From NCBI GenBank assembly GCA_000149265.1, contig CH003321.1, positions 27,539 to 91,538 of the forward strand: 64,000 bases of DNA. The letters are read 5' to 3'. The notes under the pieces were generated by a model. That model searched no databases, was not told the origin of the DNA, and saw nothing but the letters and a program-made list of their open reading frames with translations. Of this stretch, positions 14,301 to 26,649 are shown piece after piece. Both the position numbers and the translations under genes were made by a program. How positions within the stretch are numbered: position 1 is the first letter of the stretch; every line of letters starts with the position of its first letter. This stretch comes from Ciona savignyi. Taxonomy: Eukaryota; Chordata; Ascidiacea; Phlebobranchia; Cionidae.

Positions 14301-17059
14301 TGCTGGACACCAGCGTGACAACATCTTCAATGTTTTCAATGAAGTACAAATCCACCGTGCCACAGCAATGCCTGGAAGTTTCCTACTACATGGACTTGCA
14401 GACTGACAGTGCTGCTTCTTTGCAGTGAGTTCCACTGTGTGATTAGTGCTGTTTTTCTTTGTGAACTGTGATGTTTTCATTTTAACATCATCCTCCACTC
14501 TTCTTGGGCAAGGCACCTTACAGATGTTTTCTTGATCTTTTAGAATCTATAAACCTTTTCAAATTACATCAGTTACTAAACACATACCAAAAGCTTAGGC
14601 CACTTGACTATAAGCATATGGCACTTAGTTTACTTATTGTTTATAGCTCTCTGAAGGTAGTAGTAGCATGTAGGACCAAGTTATCCACTTAAAGACGAAA
14701 AAATCGAATTCCAGACTGGCAATCGCCACTATTGATCCAACCACTGGAGACGTAACCTCGGTTGGTTCACCACTCACCACATTATCTGGTGACCACGAGA
14801 ATTTCTGGACCACAGAACGATTTACCATATCTGCACCAACCGAATACAAATTTGCTGTTATTGGAAATGCAGGTTAGTGATTTTGTCCAGTTTAGTTGAT
14901 ATTGGGCCAATGTTTCTGAATTCCTTTTCACATTTTATCTTCACTATCTATATTCAAACTGTTTACCTTTTTAGTTAATGCTCTTACGGTATTGTACATC
15001 TTTTTCTAACATTTTGAAAATAAATTTGTTTGTTAGTTTTACTGAAATAATATCAATTCTCTCAGACCAAAATGGTGGTGACGTGATTGCTATTGATGAC
15101 ATCAGTGTGTTGGACAAACCATGCGAGATGACATACTTTGTGATCAACGATTACTCTCAAATCCTAGCAACATCAACACCTGGTGATTACATCTACAGCC
15201 CACTTATGTACACAGACGACGGTTATGGATTTCAAGTCAAGGTTTAATTTTGGGAAAAAGCCTCTCTGTCATCATTTAATTCTTTCTGTACATTTGTTTG
15301 TAAATACCAACAATGCTAATTTTGGTACTTATGTGGTAACATCACCTGCTATTCAATAGTGTCTAATAGACAAACTAAGATGTGAAATTTAATATATATT
15401 TTAGCAATTAAAATACACAGTATTATAAAAGCACACACTGGTATTCCACAAAACCTGAAATAAATATTTCTATACAAATCTATCCTACCCTGCTAACATT
15501 ACTCTCAAAATTAACACTAAAACGTCACCAATGTACCCAGATTTACCCTGTTGGCTCTACTAGCAGCAAGGCGGGCTACATGGCCATGTATTTCTACGTA
15601 GCAATGGGTGAGAATGATGATAACCTCCAGTGGCCGATGTACAACCGCTACATCAAGTTTACTGTGGTGGACCAAGGCCCTGATACTCTTACCAGGATGA
15701 GCCAAGCCAATTCTATTCTGTCTAGTGCCTCTGGTGGTTCGTGGGATAAACCAACTTCGGTGAGTACATATGTTCTATTTCCAACTGTCGAAATATGACA
15801 TCTGATGAAAGTTATAAGTAAATGCTCTGGGATTTGTCGTCTCATTTGTGATTATGGTCAACATAACTACCTATCCAACACAGACCCGCAACAGTGGATA
15901 CGGCTTCTCAAGCTTCATGTCTGTGAGCGACATTCAAAATACTCGCCACTTCATCAAGCATGATCAGTTGATGATATCCATGCAAGTTACAGGTGATGAT
16001 AGGATCTTTGTATGCAGTCAACCAACTGCTTGGATGACTACATACTCTAGTTGCTGTTTATGCTTCCCTTCAATGATGCCGGACAAAATGTCTTTAACCC
16101 AAAGCGATTGATTTGAGGGTGTTAAACAGCACCATAAAACAGATCTCGAAAACTGAAATAAAAAGAACATTTGTCTTTGCATAAGTGGCTAAAATGTATG
16201 ATGTTTAATTAAACCTTCTTAGTTAATGATATTGCAAAAACCCACCTTACAGTGGGGTTATCTTTGATTGTGTGAACTTGTCTGTCAAGAAAATCATTTG
16301 GCACTCTAATAAAAGTGTTCAGTATGTCCTTATTCCTTATGCGTTGTTAATAACCACTGACACCATTTACCTTATTATAACACTATCACCACAAATCATC
16401 TCACTTACCCTACAGACATGACATCTTGGACCACAAGATCAGTGCCTCAAGTCTCTTCCTATGACTCCGACGATGCGATTATTAACCGAGACGAGTTGAG
16501 GAATAGGTGCCCTGATACACAGTCGAGCGATGAGTTGTCATCAGCTGAAGGAATAGCGATCGTGTCCATCACCTCTGCTTCCATATTCCTCCTCATGTCA
16601 ATTGTCATGCTCTACATCTTTAACTCCAGATCAAATGAACTCAAGCAAATAGTCCGATCATTCAAGTGAGTATGGACGTACCGCAGTTTATTGTGTGTTT
16701 GCTTTCTAAAAATGCGACATTCAAAGGACTTTACATAACATAAATAAATAAAATGGCGACATGACAAATGTACAATCGCGACATTATCTCAATAAAGATC
16801 TTCAACCATATTATCTACTATTGATATTTAATTTTGATTGACATTACGTTTGACCTACGTTCGGTCGCTCATGTTACGTAGTGAACGTGGTAACACTGGT
16901 TACGTATTTCTTTCTAATTTTGTTATTTTTTTTTATTATAACTTTAGGTTTAAATGTAGGTTTTAACCCTTATAGAGCTTGCAGAAAGAAAATAAATCTC
17001 TTTGTTTAAATTGTTTTTAAACACAATATTTTTTTTTTTATAGCGCTGTGCGAAAGTAA
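11343..17059 (+). CDS. Meprin-like membrane metalloendopeptidase 1 (astacin-MAM-MATH-TM)
   Basis: A zinc endopeptidase of the astacin/meprin family, expected at the cell surface. Exons: 11343-11399, 11463-11520, 11750-11821, 12028-12149, 12391-12500, 12750-12925, 13299-13401, 13559-13674, 13848-14024, 14289-14424, 14715-14872, 15066-15241, 15541-15759, 15884-15992, 16416-16665, 17044-17059. They sum to 2055 nt, giving 684 residues. Order: signal peptide (residues 1-19, ending KLSE); propeptide with IDGDI resembling the astacin aspartate-switch region; astacin domain with zinc site [15 protein letters not shown] and Met-turn SVMHY; MAM domain starting [11 protein letters not shown] and ending [16 protein letters not shown] domain ([24 protein letters not shown]); acidic stalk; one transmembrane helix in the 16416 exon; short basic tail. 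No six-cysteine EGF module, unlike vertebrate meprins. The start is the first ATG with a hydrophobic leader and precedes a good GT donor. The neighbour at 18426 is a tandem paralogue. Confidence 0.93.
12262..12305 (+). repeat. Fragment of GGATAGGATATTCAT repeat family
   Basis: An intronic fragment matching the leading part of the repeat at 58774-58978: AGGATAGGATATTCAT followed by a diverged 'TTTATTCCTGTAAATGG' block. Too short to classify alone. Confidence 0.45.
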
Positions 17060-17192
17060 TCAGCCAAGTGGAAGAAGTAATCAGTCATGTGGAAGCTTGA
17101 TTTTTATAATTCTGTTTTATTCTGATGAAATTTGTTGTATTTTGCAAAGCAATATTTAAATATGATGGTATGTATTATTGTGATTTCCATGC

Positions 17193-17198
17193 AATAAA
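17193..17198 (+). terminator. Poly(A) signal AATAAA of meprin-like gene 1
   Basis: A canonical AATAAA about 135 bases after the predicted TAA stop at 17057-17059 and before the inserted element at 17242. The position suits a short 3' UTR. Confidence 0.65.
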
Positions 17199-17241
17199 AG
17201 CGTAAATAATATTCAAACTCTCTTGTTTTAATTAGTTGAAT

Positions 17242-17463
17242 TAGGGGTCAGCAACCTTTTGCACTTAAAGAGCGATTTCCACCGAAATTCTACAAAATAA
17301 AATTATTTGTGAGCGTCAAAACTAAAAATATTTTTGCTATAAAAGAAAAAAACATTGCGAGAGATAAATACCGAAGTTATAGTAGCAATAAAATTAATAA
17401 GAGCAGTAGCAGAAGGATGAAAAAGTCGTACGCTGCTCGGGAGCCGCAGGTTGCCGGCCCCTG
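17242..17463. mobile_element. Short non-autonomous hAT-like DNA transposon
   Basis: A 222-bp element with inverted ends: left TAGGGGTCAGCAACCT, and the right end read in reverse is CAGGGGCCGGCAACCT. Ends of the form CAGGGGTCGGCAACC are typical of hAT elements. The 8-bp flanks AGTTGAAT and GGTTAGAT agree at 5 of 8 positions, compatible with an eroded target duplication. No transposase is encoded; the short ORF inside is not meaningful. Confidence 0.6.
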
Positions 17464-18425
17464 GGTTAGATCAAGTTTTGCTCACCAAAATACATCTTCT
17501 AGAATGGTAATTTAAAATGATCTATAAAATTAACACATTGAAGATTTTATCGGAATTAATACAATAAAATTTTCTAGGCCAGAATGGCAACGATATGATT
17601 AGTTTTTTTGTATAGGTATAGCCGGAATAGTTAAATCTCTGGTGCAACATCATAGTCGTTCGAACATGGGTAGCCTATGCGTGCCCATCTTTTGGCCAAA
17701 ACCGATAGTAGGAAATTCATTTTGAAAGATTCTTTTCAATTTACTGGGTCGAGACAACTGTCCAATCACCCAAGGAATATAGTGTGAGTAAAAAAAGAAA
17801 GTAAAGATCGAATAAAGCACTTGTCTGATTATGGCAGTGAACCCCGACACCAGAACACGATTGCTTGCAGTGTTGATATATACCTAGTTGATGTGGCAAG
17901 TCTTAAACACATTGCTTTGACAATGCCATTCGAACTCGTTTTAGTTTATATTTTCGCTGCTTCGTGACTTGTTATGTAAAATTATTTTTATCAATCTGCA
18001 ATTACATTTGCAGATACTGCTCCAAGGTCAGAGCTTTAGACAAACAACTGCGTACTCGATTGAACCAACAAGGGGTCTGATAATTATATGATTAGTTCTG
18101 AACATTGCACTTTACTTTTCGGTTGAATTTTAAGAATTCTGAAAACACTTCAACTGCACAAACATGCTTATCATCGACAAACATCAGCAACAGTTGCAAT
18201 CTCTTTGCACAATGCTAGTGCAACATGTAGGCTAACGAATATTCACCTAATAAATAACTCCACGCATTTACATTAGCCAGGTTAACGAAATATTACAGAC
18301 GTTTATGACAGTTTTACAACAAAGCTTAAACAGTCTATAGAAATATGTAGATCTTGCTTATGGTAAGTGTTGAACCCTGCATAAAATTATTAATCTTTAA
18401 ATTGTGCAGGTGTGGAAAATCTATA

Positions 18426-21400
18426 ATGAAGCTTTTGGTTGTTTTTGTTCTAGCCACAGCTGCTTTTGCTCAGGTAAGTCCTTCGTAAGTTTGTTAATTT
18501 ATTTATTATATATATGATATTCATGTTTATACCCGTGAATAGAACAATTTTTTTTTTTTTTTTTTTACTGCGCCAAGTTTCGAACCCAGGATGGGCTCGT
18601 CGCTAGGACCGTTTTTTTTTGTATAAGAGTCGGTATATGTATCGGTCGCGTTAACCATACGGCCACACGACCGTACAGAAAAATCAAGGGGGTTAATACA
18701 CGGGCAATCGTCAGATCACCTAGCGCCCACCGTCGGGTTACCGGAGCTATTATAAGTGTGTTGCGTTTCATTCGTACATTTCTTCAATTTGGTAGAACGC
18801 ATTAATTTGCTTGGTCCAGACCATTTTCCGGTAAATGCCCTGCCCAAGGCCACAACCGAATAGCAAGCGACCAGTTTCAAATATGCAACCCTTCGGCTGA
18901 AATGCGTCATACTAACCCACCAAAGTAATCAGTCGGATTGCCGACTTATGTGAAAGTTATGCCGTTGAAATAAATAGATTATTAAAAATTCATTTATTAA
19001 TGGCTTTTTATAGCTTTGTGTATAACTACACTGTACTTTATTCTCTTTATACGAATGGTGATCTTCCATTGCAGCCTCTTCTGAAGAAGCAGAGGATCGG
19101 TAGTAGCGGTGGATTTGTCACTGACAAAGGTAGACCTAATTAGACAATTAGACAATTGCATTGCAGATTTTAAAATTTATAGATTCAGGCGGGTTGGGTG
19201 ATTTAGAGAAATTTTCCCCGACCGGTTAGCTTAATCGGCAAGAGTTTTGGCGGTCCACAGTCGGCCGAAATGTTATGGGGTCGAAAGTCGACCCTGGCTT
19301 GATGGTTGTGCCCTCGGAAAATAAGGCAATTAGCGGACATCGCCTAAACACAGTAGATAAAAAAAACTAAAATTGAAGGAACGTCTTCAAGAATATGTAC
19401 ACCACACCATGCTATAGCTTCGGTAAAATTACCGTTGCCGCGAGGTAGTCATAAGATTACCAATATAATGACACTTTCCAGTTTTTTTCAATTAGTGTGA
19501 TAAAACATGAATATCCCATCCTATGCCCTGGTTACATGTATATTTTACAGCATATTTTAATGGTGACGGAGAGGTTCGTGAATTACCCGCGATTGAAGAT
19601 ATCTTCGATATAAACAACAGTAAGCGTTTTTGTGATTTGAGTTGTTTAGTTGGTACGACGGATTAGTCTGTGGGTTAGTCCAACGCCTTTCAGCCGAAGG
19701 GTTTCAGATACGAAACTGGTCTCTGGCTGGTCGCCATATAGTCGGTTGTTTCCGTGGGCAATGCGCTTAACTGGCATTGCCCAGCGGAATAATGCGTTCT
19801 ACTCGAGGTGATCCGACTACTGCCCGTGTGTTAACGCTCCTTGCGTTTTTCCATCGAATGGGATAAACATGTATAAACTATCCTATCCTTGATATCCTTG
19901 ATCATTTATAACCAAAGCGAACAACATTTTTTTATACGGCATAAAAATATATTAATAACAAATTGCAATTTTACCTATTCATAATCACAAAGGTTATAAA
20001 GTAGGTGCCGCTTATTATGACCACGGATGATATGACCAGCAGCTTAATATGACCAATTTGGCAAGGTCCGGAATTTCTCTATTTAAGTATTTTTCCGTCA
20101 CACACTTATAACTTCGCTTTTTCAACCTGCGTGTTTTATGTACGCATTCATGTCGCATGTACCCTCTGTTCCGGGTCTTAATGACAAAAGAGTCACGTCG
20201 CTATGACGTAGAGTTACTAACACAGTCGTACAGTATTATTACATACTATAACAGTATTTATAATAAGTTCTTTTACGCAACATTAAAATCTAAAATAATA
20301 TTTAGGGAGTTTACCTTTTGGTAATTCCCCCGGATGTTAAACGTACAAAACCAATGGCAATTGTTTTAATATTGTGTACAATGTTACAATAGTTTGTCAG
20401 GTGTAATACAACGTTTTGTGAATGAAGAAGTTGTCTGACGTTGATCTAAATTAACCTGCTCTTGCTGTGCATTAGCCCCAATAGAGGAGGTAACAATTCC
20501 CAGGCCGTAATATAGATTGATTGATTAGCGTGTCGCCTATTAGCCATAGAGTTGCAGTTTCGAGGGGACTTTTGATCAGCACATAAACTGTCCCTTGGAA
20601 GTGAAAAATCTGTTTCAAATGTAGTGCTGCATATGCAATATATTTACAAAACCTATATTTTATCCACTTATATCCAAAACAAATATAAACAGGGATCCGG
20701 GACCAAGGATTGATAGATGGTGACATCCGAACGAAATCTGTGGGAAGAAACTCGATCATAGACAAAGCACTTTTCTGGCCCACCACCACAATTCCTATTC
20801 GATTTGGCAATCGACTGCCACTGCTGGTACATAACATTTAAAGTTTAAAAAAATGTGTTGAAGATATTATTGTCTCTATATCCACAGCGCAACATTCAGA
20901 TACAAAATATACTTATATGATGTCATACCCTGAAATTTCAACTAAACTTCTTTTTATTTAAAAAAACTAAACCTTAATAAATATCCCAGGCTGTGTCAGG
21001 CATCGAGGATGCAAGGCAGGAGTATGAAATGAGGACTTGCTTCTCATTTCCAGATCGCACAAATGAGCAAAACTTTCTTGTTTATGAACCTTTAAGCGGG
21101 TAAATATCAATTTTTTTTCTCAGATTAGCAGATGTGTATTTATGTTATGTTTGCCTTCATTATTCTAAAACAAACTTTGAAGTGTAGACTTTTATGAAGA
21201 AATATGACTTGAACAAAAAAATCTGCCAATTAAATTTTATCTATAATATTAAGTAACCATCAACTACAGAACCTTATATTTATTGGTGTTGTAAAATTGT
21301 TAAGTGATGTGAAAAGGTATGTGGTTCTAAAAGTACAGCAACAAGTAATATTTAATCAACATTAACTAAAGTAGCTTCTAAAAGTTGTATGAAAGTTGGA

Positions 21401-24400
21401 TTAGACATTTCCTTTTTAGGATAATTAAGAAATAGAATACTGTCCAAACTGATTTTTTACTGTGTCGATGTGGTCGAAATGTTTACTAATTAGTTCCATG
21501 CATTTCTGTAGATGCTGGTCGTATGTTGGAATGCAGGGAGGACCACAAACTGTGTCGATTGGTAGCGGATGTGAAATGATGTCCACGATCCAGCACGAGA
21601 TGATGCATGCCATCGGTATCTATCACGAGCAATCCCGCACAGATAGAGATGGCTATGTCATAATTGACACTAACAACATTGATCCAGGTATTTTATTAGT
21701 TTTAGTATAACCCAGTAATCCGTAAGTTTTAGGCGATATCCACTGAGTGCTTTGTTTAAGTACACAACTGTCTAGCCAGCAGCTGATTTTAATTCTAGGA
21801 CTATTCTGCTGCAAAGCCCAAAGCTTTAAACTATCTAGTCGGACTACCTAACGTATTTTCTACAACTTATCAGAAAGATAGAATAATTTTTTGTAATTAT
21901 TTACAGATATGGTGTACAACTTTGACAAGTACAGTTATGATGTGGTTGACAATCGGCGTGTTCCTTATGATTACAACTCTATTATGCATTATGGTGATAC
22001 TTCATTCAGGTATAGAAAAATCGCAACTTAATTTAACATTTTTAATCATCCTTATTCAATTACCAAAAATGTGTACAAGTATAAAAACTTTAAGCAATGA
22101 TAGTTTAAGTGTCAATGCTGCTATTTTAGTTCAAATGGAGGAAAAACCATCCTGACAAGAGACCCGGCATTTCAAGATGTGATTGGACAACGACGAACGT
22201 TCAGTGAAGGAGATGTGGATATGATCAACAGGATGTATCCTTGCGGTGAGACACGTATTATCAAAAGTTTTAAAGCCTTCATTCCCACATGTTTATGAAT
22301 TCAGCCTTTTAAAATAATGTATTAAACACAATTATTTTTATCAATATTTAGCTGACCCACTACGAGTGTCGTACACTTGTAACTTTGAAGAAGAGGCAGT
22401 TTGTGGGTATGTGCAAGATACCACTGACCAGCTTGACTGGAAGCGTTTTATTGTCGGTGAATCAGACCCTAAGGACTTCAACTTGTTTGTACCTGCAGTG
22501 GACAACACACATGGCAAAGCAAACACAGGTAAAGTTTATAAATAATGATTATTAATATAACATGAACATATACCAGATTTAAAAATTTATAATTCAAAAA
22601 TATAAATTCGATTTATAGACGAAATTTTTCACTCCAAAAAATTTTCTAAAAACGATCTGTGTATTTCACCTCTTCAGTCTCTGCAAAATATATCTAAATT
22701 TGTAATTACCAGTATAAACCAAAAAAAGATATTGGAAAGTCTTGTCTATCATCACGAGGCAAAACACTTGTATAGTACAAGCAATATTCTGATCACACCA
22801 GAACATTTTATAAAGTGTGTGTTGAGTAAAGTATATTACAATGCAGGTAGTTACATGGTATTTGATACAAGCAAGAAAGTAGCTGGTGACGTAGGAAACT
22901 TGGTCTCCATGCGATTGAAGAGCCGGAATGTGAAGCAATGTCTTGAGTTTGGTTATTACATGGATTTGGTGGCTGGAAGTAGTGCAGCAATGGCGTAAGT
23001 ATGCTGTCCAAGTGCCTAGAAATGCCTTTAAACTGCTCAAGAATTATACCATAGAATCATAGTCACATAGCATATGTGATGCACACATACAGTGCTACTA
23101 ACTATCTTTAAATCTTATACCTTAGTTCTGTGTAAAATATGTGTTATCCCTGACAACACTGCACATATTACATTACAACATAAATGTTCTTTTTCCTTCA
23201 ATATGATTTTAATTCAAACCTAAAAACATTAGAACACGGGTTAAAATATTTGTTTGATTTCATATCATACATAATGAAATAAATTACTATTCAAACGTTT
23301 TTCCAGTGTTTACATTGGCACAATTGATCAGTCGAATGGGGATATTCTCTCAGCGGCTCCTGTAGTGACAATATCTGGTGACCACGGAAGCTACTGGAAC
23401 ACTGAGAGACTCACGATACAAGCCCCAGAAAAATATAAGCTTGTTATTGCGGCAAAATCTGGTGGGTTTTCACAGTTCAGGAAGTAGTATTAGACACTTC
23501 GATTACAGTATATTCAGAGAGAGCAATACAATAAATATTATTAAAATATAATACAAATCTAATTTTTCACACTAAGAAAATACCAATTTTTGTGCAGTAG
23601 TTGTATTGTTACAAACAAATCAATAAATCCTTATAACAAAATTAATGATTTTAAATTAAATACAAGAATAATAAACAAGGATCAATATAGATGCATATAC
23701 TGATGATGTGGTTGCAATTGATGATATCAGCATATTGGACAAGCCTTGTGAAACAGCGTATTTCACCATCAATGATTTCAGTGCTCTGCTTGATTCAACT
23801 GCCAAAGGTGACAAACTCTATAGTCCACTTTTGTACACTGATGAAGGATTCGCTTTTAAAATCATGGTAAGTGCTTCCAATACAGTGTAATAGTATTTTT
23901 TGTTTTACCAAGTGATTGTAAATTAGTAAACCAGGGAATTATCACACAGGCAATCGACAAACCATTTATCGGAACTAATGTAGTGTTTTATTGATAATAT
24001 GAATAAGACATTCTTAACGTTTAATAAAATCCATATATTTACTAGGTTTAGGTGATGTTTTCTAACGCTACATGTTAAGGACACAGGGTGGTCAGGTCAA
24101 TACTCCTACCAATTGAGCTACCTAGCCAAACTTATATAAGTGCTTCTGATAAAATTTGATAATTTTTTGTTTCCATTCCAGTAGACACACGGCACCTATT
24201 TTTTTTTCTTTTTGTAAATTAGGGGAGTTAACATTTTGTAAGTTTAGGAAGACAACATTAAAATATAACAATTATTCAACCAGAATCAAGAATAAATGCA
24301 ACTTCATTTTACAGTTCTTTCCACATGGATCAAGCAGTGCAGTTGATGGCTACATGAGCATGTATTTTGCCATCGCACAAGGTGTCAATGATGACAACCT

Positions 24401-26312
24401 TCAATGGCCATTCTACGATCAAGTCATCAAAATGTCGGTGGTCGACCAAGGTCCCGATGCACTCACACGAATGAACCAGTTTTCCCAATATATTACAAGT
24501 AGTGCCGGTGATCCAAATTTTGACCAACCAACTACAGTAAGTCTAAATATTCCTGTTTATCGCCGTGGTTGGGTATCGACAGTTTTGTGCCTTGCCCAAG
24601 AACATCCATGGCACAGAAAAATTGCCAAGGTAAAATTTATTTCCAGAACTGGATAATGGTCGAAGACTTTAACTACCAGACCAAGTAAAGAGGAAAAAAT
24701 TTACTGTCAGACAACTGGTCATTTAAAATTTTAAAATGCTACTGCTTAGGTTGTAGGTATACAACTAACTTATTTATCTAAGTTATACTGTATTTATAAG
24801 TCCATTACGATCAACTAGAGTAAATGAACATCCAATCAGCACCTTTAAACCTGCCAACTTCAGAGATTAAAGGCCAAGGTCACCACAGAATCAGCAATTT
24901 TACATTTATAACTTAACCACAAATAAGTGAGAAAAAAACACATTTACTTCTTATAGGAAATCAATGGTGGATGGGGTTATTCAAACTTTATGTCACTCAA
25001 CGACATGCTTAACACACGCAACTTTATCAAAAATGATGCTGTGGTCATTTCTATTAATGTTAGAGGTAATTATTATTATTGTTTTTTTTCTTCTAAACAT
25101 TTTTTGTACTAAAACTAATAAAAAGGTAGGGGGAAATTAATAAGTCAGCTATATTTCCCTTTTGATTACTTTTAATAGACTTGCAACTGCTTTTGCCATA
25201 TTTCAGTCATATATAATTTATAAAAATTGTCCAGCAGAACTGGTGACAGTACATTAAAAATTTCACTGTTCAGCAGGGCTTTCCACATTCCTTGTATCAC
25301 AGAAATTGTAACTGGCAATCTAGTATGGACTGTTAAAAAACAGCTTCCCAATTGGAAAGTTTGTGATATTTGCCGCATTATTCTATAAATGTGCATTTAA
25401 CACACTGGGGATAAGAAATTGCTTACATAAACTTTTCTGTTTGAAAAAATTGTCCCCAGACCCCATACAAGTCAAAAAAATGTATACCCTTTTATGGTTT
25501 GTAGATATGAGAGCATATAAACGTGAGCATGCCAGTGCCTTTGCCGAACCTGAACCTGCTGACCCTGTGATAAGATCATATGAAGCTTCTCATGAGGATG
25601 ATACAACTGAACATGAGGATAGTGACCACGGCCATGAAATCAGTCTTCCAATCTTTCCATGCCAAGATGACGATGATGACAGTGTATCAACATCAATGGT
25701 GGTTGGGATCACCCTTGGATCATCACTCCTCATCTTCATAGTGATGTCAGTGATCCTAATGTGCACAACTAAGGCCCATAAACAAGCACTGGCCGTTGTG
25801 GTGACCGCAAGTGCAAGGTCAGTATGTTTAAATTTGGAAATTATTATACTTTTAGGCATGCGTTGTGATCCTGCATAAGTATTGGCCATGCAATAGATAC
25901 AGGACTTGTACACCCTACCTAACCAGCAAGTAACTTTTTTCGTTTCATAACCTTAAATACAAGATAATTAAGTGTTCGAAAATTTTTGTAAATATTAAAA
26001 CACATGGTCCGTTACTGGTAATTGTCAAATCACCCGAGCCATTGCTGTATATTGTATATAGAATTAAAATGATTTTGCTGTTGTAGTTAGCCCAACCAAA
26101 TAGCCAGTGCTTTTAACCAGCAGTGCTACTGAATGACTTTATTGCCAATAGTAGTACTTTTAATAGTACAATACCTTGGAAGACAATTTTATTTTTTGCA
26201 ACTTCTTACTCAACTCAACTATTTTGATCAAAACAGAGCCAATCAGAACAGCAGCCATTTTAACAACCTGACTTATGAAGCGGAAGATAATCTGAAGAAA
26301 GTAAAAGCCTGA
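18426..26312 (+). CDS. Meprin-like membrane metalloendopeptidase 2 (astacin-MAM-MATH-TM)
   Basis: Tandem paralogue of the gene at 11343-17059. Exons: 18426-18473, 19075-19129, 19551-19619, 20693-20826, 20990-21099, 21512-21687, 21907-22009, 22130-22245, 22352-22528, 22847-22994, 23307-23461, 23691-23866, 24315-24536, 24957-25065, 25505-25817, 26237-26312. They sum to 2187 nt, giving 728 residues. It has a clean signal peptide (MKLLVVFVLATAAFA), propeptide with LIDGDIR, astacin zinc site [15 protein letters not shown], Met-turn SIMHY, MAM (CNFEEEAVCGY to VAIDDISI), MATH ([18 protein letters not shown]), a His/Asp/Glu-rich stalk with a DDDDD run (25505 exon), a transmembrane helix (VVGITLGSSLLIFIVMSVIL) and a cytoplasmic tail with an NPxY-like NLTY. 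No EGF module. Introns are larger than in the paralogue and carry SINE-like insertions. Confidence 0.93.
18570..18673 (-). repeat. tRNA-derived SINE head (Pol III A and B boxes)
   Basis: On the minus strand a tRNA-like sequence begins GGTCGTGTGGCCGTATGG (A-box-like TGGCCGTATGG) and ends with the B-box-like GGTTCGAAACT at 18576-18586. The same 5' sequence recurs on the plus strand at 59201. A poly-T tract at 18548-18566 on the plus strand would be the A-rich tail on the minus strand. It lies in intron 1 of meprin-like gene 2. Confidence 0.6.
18676..18960 (+). repeat. Dispersed repeat body (ACACGGGCAATCGTCAGATC family)
   Basis: Shares ordered blocks with 58774-58978, 59268-59336, 34780-35120 and the reverse of 19655-19885: TTAA(C/T)ACACGGGC, ATCGTCAGATCACCT, CGTCGGGTTACCGGAGCTATT, TCAATTTGGTAGA and CCCTTCGGCTGAAA. 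It directly abuts the SINE head at 18570-18673, suggesting a composite element. Confidence 0.7.
19220..19298 (+). repeat. tRNA-like SINE fragment
   Basis: Has an A-box-like TTAGCTTAATCGG (19226-19238) and, about 40 bases later, a degenerate B-box-like GGGTCGAAAGTC. The cloverleaf cannot be completed, so it is probably a SINE head rather than a tRNA gene. Confidence 0.4.
19655..19885 (-). repeat. Dispersed repeat body, inverted copy
   Basis: Reverse-complement copy of the family at 18676-18960, recognised by CCTTTCAGCCGAAGGGTTTC, the GGGCAATGCGCTTAACTGGC block and GTGTGTTAACGC. It lies in an intron of meprin-like gene 2, inverted relative to the copy about 1 kb upstream. Confidence 0.6.
24082..24130 (-). 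repeat. tRNA-like A-box fragment
   Basis: The minus strand reads TGGCTAGGTAGCTCAATTGG followed by TAGGAG, close to the D-arm of many tRNAs (TAGCTCAATTGGTAGGAG). No B box follows at the right distance, so a truncated SINE head is more likely than a tRNA gene. It is intronic in meprin-like gene 2. Confidence 0.35.
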
Positions 26313-26430
26313 TCTTTTGGAAAAACTAGCCTCTCTATAATTTATTTACTATTATTATATACCAAATGCTGTTGCAATATTAGATTGTTATTCCGATCTG
26401 TATTTTTGTAATTTTTGCGAAAATCTGATA

Positions 26431-26436
26431 AATAAA
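26431..26436 (+). terminator. Poly(A) signal AATAAA of meprin-like gene 2
   Basis: A canonical AATAAA about 120 bases after the predicted TGA (26310-26312). The convergent gene on the other strand ends at 26650, so the two 3' UTRs are very close and may overlap. Confidence 0.6.
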
Positions 26437-26649
26437 ACAAATATAACTGCAATTAATATCTTGATTGAATACAAAAATATAAAAAAAATCTAAATAAAAA
26501 CATGAAGAATATAGGTAAAACAGTGTAAACACAGTCAGTCAGAACTACTTTTTAATGCAAATTATGGAAGTTAAAGCAAGATTTACCAAATGTTTAAGGG
26601 CTGTGAATATAAAAGTCATTTTAAAAAGATATATGGACCTCAAACAGAT

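Larger units (their letters stand above)
17060..18425. other. Spacer between the two meprin-like genes
   Basis: Contains the 3' UTR and poly(A) signal of the upstream gene, then the hAT-like element at 17242-17463, then about 960 bases of AT-rich DNA with no supported exon. The promoter of the second meprin-like gene must lie here, but no clear core element could be picked out. Confidence 0.5.

Noticed and set aside
24570-24700. SINE-like wording (CTTGCCCAAGAAC, TAACTACCAGACC) downstream of a meprin exon
   Set aside because: Too short and diverged to assign to the repeat families seen elsewhere.
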